Source: an uncultured Eubacteriales bacterium
Lineage (GTDB): Bacteria > Bacillota > Clostridia > Oscillospirales > Oscillospiraceae
NCBI GenBank assembly: GCA_900079765.1
Contig: LT599017.1
Span: 434,001 to 498,000 of the forward strand
Length of the DNA stretch: 64,000 nucleotides
Direction: 5' to 3'
Below, piece after piece: positions 15,516 through 22,577 of the stretch. A program made the position numbers and the translations under genes. Under the pieces are notes generated by a model. That model made no database searches, was not told where the DNA came from, and worked only from the letters and a program-made list of their open reading frames with translations. Every line of letters begins with the position of its first letter. Position 1 is the first letter of the stretch.

Positions 15516-16514
15516 TTACTTAAGGCTCTCAGCCACCGCGACGGCAACGGCCACAGTTGCGCCGACCATGGGGTTGTTGCCCATGCCGAGGAAACCCATC
15601 ATCTCCACGTGGGCGGGGACGGAGGAGCTGCCGGCAAACTGGGCGTCGGAGTGCATGCGGCCCATGGTGTCGGTCATGCCGTAGCTGGCAGGACCGGCGG
15701 CCATGTTGTCGGGGTGGAGGGTGCGGCCCGTGCCGCCGCCGGAGGCGACGGAGAAGTACTTCTTGCCCTGCTCCATGCACTCCTTCTTATAGGTGCCCGC
15801 CACGGGGTGCTGGAACCGGGTGGGGTTGGTGGAGTTTCCGGTGATGGACACGTCCACGTGCTCTAAGTGCATGATGGCCACGCCCTCGCGCACGTCGTCG
15901 GCGCCATAGCAGCGGACATTGGCTCGCTCGCCCGAGGAGTAGGCCTTCTCACGGACGACCTTGACCTCGCCGGTGCCGTAGTCGAACTGGGTCTGGACAT
16001 AAGTAAAGCCGTTGATGCGGGAGATAATCATGGCCGCGTCCTTGCCCAAGCCGTTCAGGATTACCTGGAGGGGCGTCTTGCGGGCCTTGTTGGCGTTGCG
16101 GACAATGCCGATGGCGCCCTCGGCGGCGGCGAAGGATTCGTGCCCGGCCAGGAAGGCAAAGCACTTGGTCTCGTCCCGCAGGAGCATGGCGCCCAGGTTG
16201 CCGTGGCCCAGGCCGACCTTGCGGTCCTCGGCCACGGAGCCGTCGATGCAGAATGCCTGGAGACCGATGCCGATGGCCTCGGCGGCCTCGGCTGCAGTTT
16301 TCACGCCCTTCTTAATGGCGATGGCCGCACCCACACAGTAGGCCCAAGCGGCGTTCTCAAAGGCGATGGGTTGGATGCCCTTCACGGCCTCATAGGGATC
16401 AAAGCCCTTCTCCTTACAGATCTCGCGGCACTCCTCCACGCTCTTGATGCCGTACTGAGCGAGGACGGCGCTGATTTTGTCAATTCTTCTCTCGTAGCTT
16501 TCAAACAGAGCCAT
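15516..16514 (-). CDS. GGGtGRT protein (conserved anaerobe family of unknown function)
   Basis: This 332-residue protein contains SGGGTGRTLHPDN, the motif that names the GGGtGRT family, and a second glycine-rich end (GFLGMGNNPMVGATVAVAVA). ATG 16514 (MALFESYERRIDKI) has GGGAGG about 10 bases upstream. Other conserved-looking stretches are HGNLGAMLLRDETKC, FLAGHESFAAAEGA and NAACYG-like turns. Family members are found in strict anaerobes next to a NifU/IscU-like scaffold, as here, where the scaffold gene lies 19 bases upstream. No cofactor motif is obvious. A role in Fe-S cluster or metal handling is inference from context only. Confidence 0.88.
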   Translation of the reverse strand: MALFESYERRIDKISAVLAQYGIKSVEECREICKEKGFDPYEAVKGIQPIAFENAAWAYCVGAAIAIKKGVKTAAEAAEAIGIGLQAFCIDGSVAEDRKVGLGHGNLGAMLLRDETKCFAFLAGHESFAAAEGAIGIVRNANKARKTPLQVILNGLGKDAAMIISRINGFTYVQTQFDYGTGEVKVVREKAYSSGERANVRCYGADDVREGVAIMHLEHVDVSITGNSTNPTRFQHPVAGTYKKECMEQGKKYFSVASGGGTGRTLHPDNMAAGPASYGMTDTMGRMHSDAQFAGSSSVPAHVEMMGFLGMGNNPMVGATVAVAVAVAESLK

Positions 16515-16533
16515 GTTCTTCGTCCTCCCTCTC

Positions 16534-17229
16534 TTATTCGTGGCGGGGGTCAACGTGCTTGACACCCTCTTCGTTGAAACGGCCATAGCTGCCCATGGCC
16601 TTCTTCACGGCCTCGTTCGCGTCCACGCCCTTCTTCAGCGCGTCGGTAAGCTTGCCCAGGTTCAGGAATTCGTAGCCTACGATTTCGTTGTCGCTGTCAA
16701 GGGCGATGTGGGTGACGTAGCCCTCGGCCATTTCCAGGTAGCGAGGACCCTTGTCCTTGGTGCCGAACATGGTGCCCACCTGGCTCCTGAGGCCCTTGCC
16801 CAGGTCCTCCAGGGAGGCGCCGATGGGCAGGCCGCCCTCGGAGAACGCGGTCTGGGTGCGCCCGTAGACGATCTGGAGGAAGAGCTCGCGCATGGCCACG
16901 TTGATGGCGTCGCACACAAGGTCCGTGTTCAGGGCCTCCAGAATGGTTTTGCCGGGGAGAATCTCGGCGGCCATGGCGGCGGAGTGAGTCATGCCGGAGC
17001 AGCCCAGGGTCTCTACCAGCGCCTCCTCAATGATGCCGTCCTTCACGTTGAGGGTCAGCTTGCAGGCGCCCTGCTGAGGGGCGCACCAGCCGATGCCGTG
17101 GGTGAGGCCGCTGATGTCTTTCACCTCGCGGGCCTGGACCCACTTACCTTCCTCGGGGATGGGGGCGGGGCCGTGGTTGGGCCCCTTGGCGATGGGGCAC
17201 ATGTGCTGTACTTCAGTCGAGTAAATCAC
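16534..17229 (-). CDS. Iron-sulfur cluster assembly scaffold-like protein (IscU/NifU family)
   Basis: This 231-residue protein starts at GTG 17229, eight bases after GGAGG. It has an IscU-like fold pattern: a beta region (CKLTLNVKDGIIEEALVETLGCSG), then MTHSAAMAAEILPGKTILEAL and a helix with LVCDAIN. Cysteines at GWCAPQQGAC, LGCSGMTHS and LVCDA could be cluster or metal ligands. The C-terminal third adds an extension (EVMF-like turns, then GSYGRFNEEG) not found in ordinary IscU. It is the promoter-proximal gene of the two-gene GGGtGRT operon. The family normally builds Fe-S clusters with a cysteine desulfurase; one is encoded at 40.0-41.1 kb, but a partnership is inference. Confidence 0.85.
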   Translation of the reverse strand: MIYSTEVQHMCPIAKGPNHGPAPIPEEGKWVQAREVKDISGLTHGIGWCAPQQGACKLTLNVKDGIIEEALVETLGCSGMTHSAAMAAEILPGKTILEALNTDLVCDAINVAMRELFLQIVYGRTQTAFSEGGLPIGASLEDLGKGLRSQVGTMFGTKDKGPRYLEMAEGYVTHIALDSDNEIVGYEFLNLGKLTDALKKGVDANEAVKKAMGSYGRFNEEGVKHVDPRHE

Positions 17230-17275
17230 GAAAAGACCTCCTTATTTCGATGGACATTCGCGTTTTCATCAGAAT

Positions 17276-17318
17276 GCGTGTTTCACGCGCCATGCATAGC
17301 ACGGCGCGCGAAACACGC
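17276..17318 (-). promoter_or_regulatory. Leader hairpin of the Fe-S scaffold / GGGtGRT operon
   Basis: The arms GCGTGTTTC (17276-17284) and GAAACACGC (17310-17318), extended inward by a GCGCC/GGCGC pairing, form a long stem. It lies 20-60 bases after the predicted transcription start. No T-tract follows on the minus strand, so it is not an intrinsic terminator. It may be an RNA control element or a protein-binding operator. Confidence 0.6.
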
Positions 17319-17343
17319 AGTTTGACGCAGATCAGCAGTCATT

Positions 17344-17372
17344 ATCATAGTGAATTGTGAACCTTTTGTCAA
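17344..17372 (-). promoter_or_regulatory. Strong sigma-A promoter of the Fe-S scaffold / GGGtGRT operon
   Basis: On the minus strand TTGACA (17367-17372) and TATGAT (17344-17349) are spaced by 17 bases. The predicted 5' leader is about 110 bases and contains the hairpin at 17276-17318. Confidence 0.9.
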
Positions 17373-17412
17373 TCGTAGAAATGGACAAAATTCACCGGAA
17401 ATTGGGGGAATC

Positions 17413-18648
17413 TTACGGAATGTTCACGCGGACGAGGCAATTGAGAGTCTGGCCGTCGACGGTGGCGGTGACGGTGGTACTCCCCTTGGAGACGGCGGTG
17501 ACCTTACCGTTTGCGTCCACAGTGGCGATGGAGGAGTCTTTGACGCTCCAGGTGGGGGTGCCTTTGGCGTTCTTTACATTTAACGTCCAGCTGTCCCCCA
17601 CGCCGGTGAGGGTGAACTCGTCCCCGCTGGACACATTAAAGGAAAGTTTCCCGCCGGAGGAGGCGCTGGAGCTGGGGGAGACCGAGGGGGAGGTAGAAGG
17701 CTGGGCGGAGCCGGAGCCAGAGGAGGTGACCGAACTGCGCACCATACACTGCTGGGCATAGCCCCCCGCCATGGTGGCGGTGATGGTGGCAACGCCCTTG
17801 GATACGCCTACTACCTTGCCCGACTGGTCTACCGAGACCACCTCGGGCTTGCTGCTGCTCCATGTGATGGAGCCCGTGCTTCCGCTGGGGGAGAAGGCGA
17901 CCACAAACTTGTAGTCCGGGTACTGTTCGCTGAGGGTGATGTCCTGCAGGCGCTTGCCTGAGCTGTTGGTGAGGGTGAACGCCGTGGCCGTCTGGCCGGC
18001 GGGAATGGTAGTGCTGGTGGGGTCTGTGGGCTCGTCGGTGACAGTGGGCTCGTCAGACTCCGTTGGGGAGGGGGTGGACGTGTCGCTGGGCGTTGGCGTT
18101 ACGGAGGCGGTGGGGGAGTTGGTAGCGGGGACGTTAGGTTGGCTGTTGCCCAGAAGGGAGCCCACCAGAAGGACCACGATGTAGATAGCCGCAGCAATCA
18201 GGGCCACAGAGAGGACGCCGCCGATAATCTGCAAGACGGAGGGGCCGCGCCGCCGGTAGCCGCCGCCCCGTTCGTTGGTAATGAGGCGCCTTCCGCCGTC
18301 ACCCCGCCGGGGCGAGTCGTCGTAGTCATCGTCTTCGTCGTACTCGTCGTCTTCGTATTCATCGTCGGGCTCGTACTCATCGCGAGGGGCGCGGCGACGG
18401 AGGGGAGTCTCTTCGTACTCGTCCTGCTCGTCCCGCTTGGAGCGGCGGACCGGGACCTCCTCGTATTCCTCCTCGACCTGGGGGTGGCGGAAGATGCGGG
18501 TGGGCTCGTCGTCATACTCCTCCGCTCTGCGGCGGGCGGGCCTCCCGTCGCAGAAGGGACAGCGTTTATAGGTTACGGCGTAATACTCGCCGCAGAACTC
18601 ACATTGAACGGTCTCGCTCCGAGCGCCGGTGGGCCGTTTGGCTGGCAT
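17413..18648 (-). CDS. Zinc-ribbon membrane protein with extracellular BIG2-type Ig-like domains
   Basis: This 411-residue protein starts at ATG 18648 (MPAKRPTGARS), six bases after GGGGGAG. The N-terminus has a zinc ribbon with two CxxC pairs (CEFCG at about 17-21 and CPFCDG at about 30-35). A highly acidic, disordered stretch follows, full of E, D, Y and R (about 45-130). One transmembrane helix lies at about 150-175, then a Thr/Pro/Ser-rich linker. Two Ig-like segments end the protein (ITWSSSKPEVVSVDQSGKV and PTWSVKDSSIATVDANGKV), typical of bacterial BIG2 domains. It should span the membrane with the ribbon inside. The partner of the ribbon is unknown. It is divergent from the AAA gene, and both have good promoters in the shared gap. 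Confidence 0.82.
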   Translation of the reverse strand: MPAKRPTGARSETVQCEFCGEYYAVTYKRCPFCDGRPARRRAEEYDDEPTRIFRHPQVEEEYEEVPVRRSKRDEQDEYEETPLRRRAPRDEYEPDDEYEDDEYDEDDDYDDSPRRGDGGRRLITNERGGGYRRRGPSVLQIIGGVLSVALIAAAIYIVVLLVGSLLGNSQPNVPATNSPTASVTPTPSDTSTPSPTESDEPTVTDEPTDPTSTTIPAGQTATAFTLTNSSGKRLQDITLSEQYPDYKFVVAFSPSGSTGSITWSSSKPEVVSVDQSGKVVGVSKGVATITATMAGGYAQQCMVRSSVTSSGSGSAQPSTSPSVSPSSSASSGGKLSFNVSSGDEFTLTGVGDSWTLNVKNAKGTPTWSVKDSSIATVDANGKVTAVSKGSTTVTATVDGQTLNCLVRVNIP

Positions 18649-18686
18649 AGGAACTCCCCCTTTGATAATAGTTTGGTTCACCATAA

Positions 18687-18715
18687 ATATTACACGCCCC
18701 GGCGAAAATCGTCAA
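18687..18715 (-). promoter_or_regulatory. Promoter of the zinc-ribbon/Ig-like protein gene
   Basis: On the minus strand TTGACG (18710-18715) and TAATAT (18687-18692) are 17 bases apart, about 40 bases before the ATG. Confidence 0.75.
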
Positions 18716-18792
18716 CTGTCCGGCGCAATTTGTAAATTTTTATTAAGAAGTGCGGATGGAGGAGATTTCATGGGATTTTAAGGATGCCGACC

Positions 18793-18821
18793 TTGATTCT
18801 GCGGTATGCTTTCGGTATAAT
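18793..18821 (+). promoter_or_regulatory. Promoter of the AAA ATPase / deaminase operon
   Basis: TTGATT (18793-18798) and TATAAT (18816-18821) are separated by 17 bases, about 40-50 bases before the start of the AAA gene. Confidence 0.8.
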
Positions 18822-18870
18822 GAAAAAAACAGGCAGCAAATGAGGGAGTTGACGGGATTTGAAGGGTTCT

Positions 18871-20373
18871 ATGACTGCGGCGGCGGTCCATAAGCAGTAT
18901 GACGAGGGGGTGTCCGCCTTCCGGCGGCAGATCGGGGACGCACAGCTGCGCATCCGTTTCAGCCAGGAGGTGGACAGCTTTATGCGCTCCTGTGCCCTGG
19001 GCGCGTGGGGGCGGGACGGGGAAGCCATCTCCCCCCGCCACGTGGAGTACTATAACGCCATCTACACCAAGGGCAATCCGGTGCCCTCCATCCTCTTCTG
19101 GGAATTGAGCACCGCCGTGACCGATTATCCCGGCTTTCAGCCCCCGGCCTTCTTCGCCCGGATGCGGGCCTACGACAAGGTCTCGGGCGGCAAGCTCTCA
19201 CGCCGCTTTGTAGATTTGATGACCCTCATGCTCCTTCTTTTTGCCGCGGTGGACGACGTGGTGAGCGAGGGGGAGGCGGGGTTCGTCAACCTGGCCGCCG
19301 ACACCATGGGCGCGCTCTGTGCCAGGGACGGCCTAAAGGGGGAGAAAGCTCCTTTGGACGTGGGGGACTTCGTCACCAAGCGCACCGTTAAGCCTGGGTC
19401 GGACGCGGACAAGCCCGCTGTGGCCGCCCAGGGGGAGGGAAAGGCCCAGGAGGAAACCAAGACGAAGGAGGAGGCCGAACCTGCCCCCAGCCTGGAGGAG
19501 CTGCTGGCCGAGCTGGAGGCACTGTGCGGACTGGACAAGGTGAAGAAGGACGTGAAAAGCCTCATCAACCTCGTGAAGGTCCGGAGGCTCCGGCAGGAGG
19601 CGGAGCTCCCCGTGCCGCCCATGAGTCTGCACCTTGTCTTCATGGGGAACCCCGGCACGGGCAAGACCACCGTGGCCCGCTTACTCGCCAAGATCTACCA
19701 CGCCATCGGCGTGCTCAGCAAGGGGCAACTCGTGGAGGTGGACCGGTCGGGCCTGGTGGCCGGTTTCGTGGGCCAGACCGCTATTAAGACCAACGAGGTC
19801 ATCCAGAAGGCTCTGGGCGGCGTCCTCTTCATCGATGAGGCCTATGCCCTCGCCAACCAGGACTCCCCCAACGACTTCGGCAAGGAGGCCGTTGAGGCCC
19901 TTTTGAAGGGTATGGAAGACAACCGGGCCGACCTCATCGTCATCGTGGCGGGGTACACCGAACTGATGGGCAACTTCATCAACTCTAACCCCGGCCTGGA
20001 GAGCCGGTTCAACAAGTACTTCTATTTCGAGGACTATAACGGCGCCCAGCTGATGGAGATATTCAAATCCATGTGCGAGAAAAACGGATACACGCTGGAC
20101 GAGTCCACCGAGAAGTACGCCGCGGAGGGGCTCCAGTCTCTTTATGACGAGCGGGATGAGAACTTTGGCAACGCCCGGGATGTGCGCAACATCTTCGAGC
20201 GGGCGGTCTCCCGCCAGTCCGACCGGGTGGCGTCCATGGAGACCCCCGGGAAAGAGGACCTGATGGCCATCACCCAGGCTGATCTCCAGGAGGACGATGA
20301 GGGCGATAAGCCTGAAGACCGCTCCGCCAAGCCGGTCACCGCCGAGGTCGGCATAAATTTGGAAGGAACTTGA
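18871..20373 (+). CDS. SpoVK/CbbX-type AAA+ ATPase with an N-terminal helical domain
   Basis: This protein of about 500 residues starts at ATG 18871, with an in-frame TTG at 18859 as an alternative. Residues 1 to about 160 are a helical region of unknown function resembling the N-terminus of some SpoVK-like proteins. A charged, Glu/Lys-rich linker follows (about 185-215). The AAA+ domain has Walker A GNPGTGKTT, the pore-loop-like stretch LVAGFVGQT, Walker B GVLFIDEAYAL and an arginine-finger region NPGLESRFNKYFYF. CbbX and SpoVK proteins remodel other proteins. Here the target is unknown: no rubisco or sporulation gene adjoins it. It ends one base before the deaminase ATG, so the two are an operon. 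Confidence 0.87.
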   Translation: MTAAAVHKQYDEGVSAFRRQIGDAQLRIRFSQEVDSFMRSCALGAWGRDGEAISPRHVEYYNAIYTKGNPVPSILFWELSTAVTDYPGFQPPAFFARMRAYDKVSGGKLSRRFVDLMTLMLLLFAAVDDVVSEGEAGFVNLAADTMGALCARDGLKGEKAPLDVGDFVTKRTVKPGSDADKPAVAAQGEGKAQEETKTKEEAEPAPSLEELLAELEALCGLDKVKKDVKSLINLVKVRRLRQEAELPVPPMSLHLVFMGNPGTGKTTVARLLAKIYHAIGVLSKGQLVEVDRSGLVAGFVGQTAIKTNEVIQKALGGVLFIDEAYALANQDSPNDFGKEAVEALLKGMEDNRADLIVIVAGYTELMGNFINSNPGLESRFNKYFYFEDYNGAQLMEIFKSMCEKNGYTLDESTEKYAAEGLQSLYDERDENFGNARDVRNIFERAVSRQSDRVASMETPGKEDLMAITQADLQEDDEGDKPEDRSAKPVTAEVGINLEGT

Positions 20374-20374
20374 T

Positions 20375-20842
20375 ATGATATCTTTAGACGAGCAATTCAT
20401 GAGAGAGGCGCTTGCACTGGCCCGTATGGCGGCCGAGCATGGAAATGAACCCTTCGGGGCGCTCCTGGCCAAGGAGGGGGAGCTTGTCATGACCAATGAG
20501 AACCAGGTATACAGCGCCGCCGACCCCACCTACCACGCCGAGCATGGCCTGATCCGTAATTTCTGCCATCAGACAGGCATTACCGACCTATCGGACTACA
20601 CGCTCTACACCAGCTGCGAGCCCTGCTTTATGTGCTCCGGAGCGATGGTCTGGGCCAAACTGGGCCGTATGGTGTTTAGCGCGTATGCGAAAGATCTGGA
20701 TAAGCTGTTGGGTGAAACGGGAGAGGAGCCAAGTCAGATGGTCTTTTCCCACTCCTGCTGGTCCCCCGCCGTCACGGGCGGCGTACTCCGGGAGGAGGGA
20801 ATCTCTATCCTGGCCCGGTATTTCAGCCTTGCAAAGGGCTGA
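20375..20842 (+). CDS. Nucleoside/cytidine deaminase-family protein
   Basis: This 155-residue protein is a zinc-dependent deaminase of the CDA/TadA superfamily. The zinc and catalytic motifs are intact: HAE at about 53-55 (YHAEHGL) and PCFMC at about 75-79 (SCEPCFMCSGAM). Opening MREALALARMAAEHGNEPFGA is typical of guanine deaminase or TadA-like nucleoside deaminases. The protein lacks the tRNA-binding end of TadA, so a free base or nucleoside substrate is more likely. It is co-transcribed with the AAA ATPase: its ATG follows the AAA stop by one base. The exact substrate cannot be read from the sequence. Confidence 0.87.
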   Translation: MISLDEQFMREALALARMAAEHGNEPFGALLAKEGELVMTNENQVYSAADPTYHAEHGLIRNFCHQTGITDLSDYTLYTSCEPCFMCSGAMVWAKLGRMVFSAYAKDLDKLLGETGEEPSQMVFSHSCWSPAVTGGVLREEGISILARYFSLAKG

Positions 20843-20885
20843 GCGTATTGATGCCTGCGAGCGGGCGGGTCCGTATTCAAGAAAG

Positions 20886-20913
20886 AAGGGCGTCACCGAG
20901 AGGTGACGCCCTT
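20886..20913. terminator. Hairpin between the deaminase and the XpaC-family gene
   Basis: A 12-bp perfect stem with a GAGA loop (20886-20897 with 20902-20913) lies between two convergent genes. The T-tract is weak on both strands, so termination strength is uncertain. Confidence 0.65.
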
Positions 20914-20931
20914 GCCTATTCATATTGATGG

Positions 20932-22260
20932 TTATCCGCCCATCTGGAACATGTCGCCGCTGCCGCCCGCGAGACCGTCTTTGTCAAGCATGCGCTCCAG
21001 CACCTCCACGTCGGTGGTGATGTCCATCGCGTCGTCTTGGAAGAGCTTGTCGAGCTGCTTTTCAAAGCCCTCGACCACCTTATCCATCATGCCCTCGATG
21101 CGCTGCTTGGCGGAGCGAATGTTCTCCCCCTCGATGCCCTGGGCCTCCATCTGAGCATAGGCCCGGAGGATTTTCAGGGTGGTGGGCAGGTAGTAGCTTA
21201 AAAAGCTGTGAAGCTGCGATGCGCGGCTCGGATTCTTGCGCTGGTAGTCCAAAATCTTGGCGGTGATCTCTCCGATGCGGTCGATCTTCCGGCTCATCTC
21301 CTCGTCGGCGATGGCGTCGTTGATCTGTTTGATCTCCATGAGGAAGGTGTCGTTGTCCACGACTTCCTCCTCGGGTTCTTCCTCAACTTCGGGTTCAGGG
21401 GCTGCGTCCTGAAGGCCCTCGTCGCTGAGGATGAGCCGCCCGCTGGCCATGTCCAGGTAGCCGGTGGGGATGTACCCCTCGTCCAGCATATCCTGCAGAT
21501 CATCGCAGGCGGTCTGATAGCCCACAGGCATGGCCTGGGCGAGGCTGGAGATGGCGATGCTGCTGCGCTTGCCGATGAGAGCCAGATATTTGCGGAACCG
21601 CTTAGCCTTCTTGTTGCGCTGGGTGCCCGTGGCAATCAGGATGATACCCAGGCAGAGGAAGCCCAGAATGGTCCCGCCGCCGGCGAAGAGACCTGCAAAG
21701 TCCCGGTCAAGGAGCAGACTTGGGATTGCGCTGATCGCGGAGAGGCCGAAGACGGCGGTCAGGATGCCGCCCCAGACCGTCATGGCCTTGCCCTTGTTCA
21801 GATCCACGCCCTTGTGGCCCCGGCCCTGTGTGGGCACGCCCTGCATACCGGGCGCGGTCCGGTCCCGGTCCCGGCTCCGGCCGGCAGAGGAACTCTGCCA
21901 GCCCGCCTGGTTTCTGCCCTGGGACTGGTATCGGTACTCGTACTGGTAGCTGTACCCGCTCCGGCCGGAGGCGGACTGCTTTGCCCCTGTGGGTGCGCTC
22001 TGGGCGCGGGGGGCATCCTCCTGTTTCGGGGCCTGGGACTGATAGGCCTGGTCCTGCTGGATATCATACGGGTGCTGGGACTTCCTGCCGCGGTTGGACG
22101 GCAGGGAGAAACTGCCCCCGTTCAGTTTCCGGAAGAGGAGGAAGAGTCCCACGGGCCAGAAGAATACCAGGGCCGCGACCACGATCAGCCAGGAGATCAG
22201 TTCCTCGCCGCCGCCGTTCCTCTGTCCGCCGCTGTTATCGTATTTGTAGTCATATGCCAT
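20932..22260 (-). CDS. XpaC-like (5-bromo-4-chloroindolyl phosphate hydrolysis family) membrane protein
   Basis: This 442-residue protein has a transmembrane helix near the N-terminus (about 20-44). A long disordered region rich in Gln, Ser, Arg and Tyr follows (about 50-155). Two hydrophobic helices lie at about 160-210. The cytoplasmic XpaC-type domain follows: YLALIGKRSSIAISSLAQAM, then DLQDMLDEGYIPTGYLDM, and a helical end (SYYLPTTLKILRAYAQME). XpaC proteins are conserved in Firmicutes and are named after a phosphatase-related phenotype; their molecular role is unclear. The ATG has AGGAGG eight bases upstream. A TerA/TelA-type toxic-anion partner often sits nearby in other genomes but is absent here. 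Confidence 0.85.
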   Translation of the reverse strand: MAYDYKYDNSGGQRNGGGEELISWLIVVAALVFFWPVGLFLLFRKLNGGSFSLPSNRGRKSQHPYDIQQDQAYQSQAPKQEDAPRAQSAPTGAKQSASGRSGYSYQYEYRYQSQGRNQAGWQSSSAGRSRDRDRTAPGMQGVPTQGRGHKGVDLNKGKAMTVWGGILTAVFGLSAISAIPSLLLDRDFAGLFAGGGTILGFLCLGIILIATGTQRNKKAKRFRKYLALIGKRSSIAISSLAQAMPVGYQTACDDLQDMLDEGYIPTGYLDMASGRLILSDEGLQDAAPEPEVEEEPEEEVVDNDTFLMEIKQINDAIADEEMSRKIDRIGEITAKILDYQRKNPSRASQLHSFLSYYLPTTLKILRAYAQMEAQGIEGENIRSAKQRIEGMMDKVVEGFEKQLDKLFQDDAMDITTDVEVLERMLDKDGLAGGSGDMFQMGG

Positions 22261-22505
22261 GAGGGCATCCTCCTAAAAGAAAAGTGGTGCCGCACCGCAG
22301 CATCCATCTTCATTTTGTTGAGACTATATTACCACAGGATATGAAAAAAGAGATTGATTTTTCCTTTAAAAAAATTAAAATTTAGTTACGAAAAACTCTG
22401 CCGAATGTTTTGCCTGTTGCCTGGCGGGTAGAATTATGATACAACGAAAGGGGCAGGATGTAAAGGGGTGAGGAGCCGCCGTCCCTTTATGTAACCATTC
22501 TGTAA
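22261..22505. other. Divergent intergenic stretch between the XpaC-like and vanW genes
   Basis: This AT-rich gap holds the presumed minus-strand promoter of the XpaC-like gene (a TAATAT-type -10 at about 22325-22335, without a clear -35). A short imperfect repeat (GTAAAGGG with CCCTTTAT, near 22460-22490) is also present. No gene is supported. Confidence 0.45.
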
Positions 22506-22534
22506 TTGATTTTTTTTGGAAAACCCCATATAAT
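22506..22534 (+). promoter_or_regulatory. Promoter of the VanW-family gene
   Basis: TTGATT (22506-22511) and TATAAT (22529-22534) are 17 bases apart, 44 bases before the chosen ATG. Confidence 0.8.
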
Positions 22535-22577
22535 GTATCCAAATTACATATACCGCCATATATTTGGAGTTGATAAG

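Noticed and set aside
15516-17229. First thought: glycine/betaine reductase subunits
   Set aside because: The GGGTGRT motif and the IscU-like partner fit the GGGtGRT/scaffold pair, and no selenocysteine or GrdA/B features are present.
18198-18515. Repetitive acidic coding stretch resembling a tandem repeat
   Set aside because: It is a low-complexity Glu/Asp/Tyr/Arg linker encoded by GAG/GAC/TAC codons; no regular repeat unit was found.
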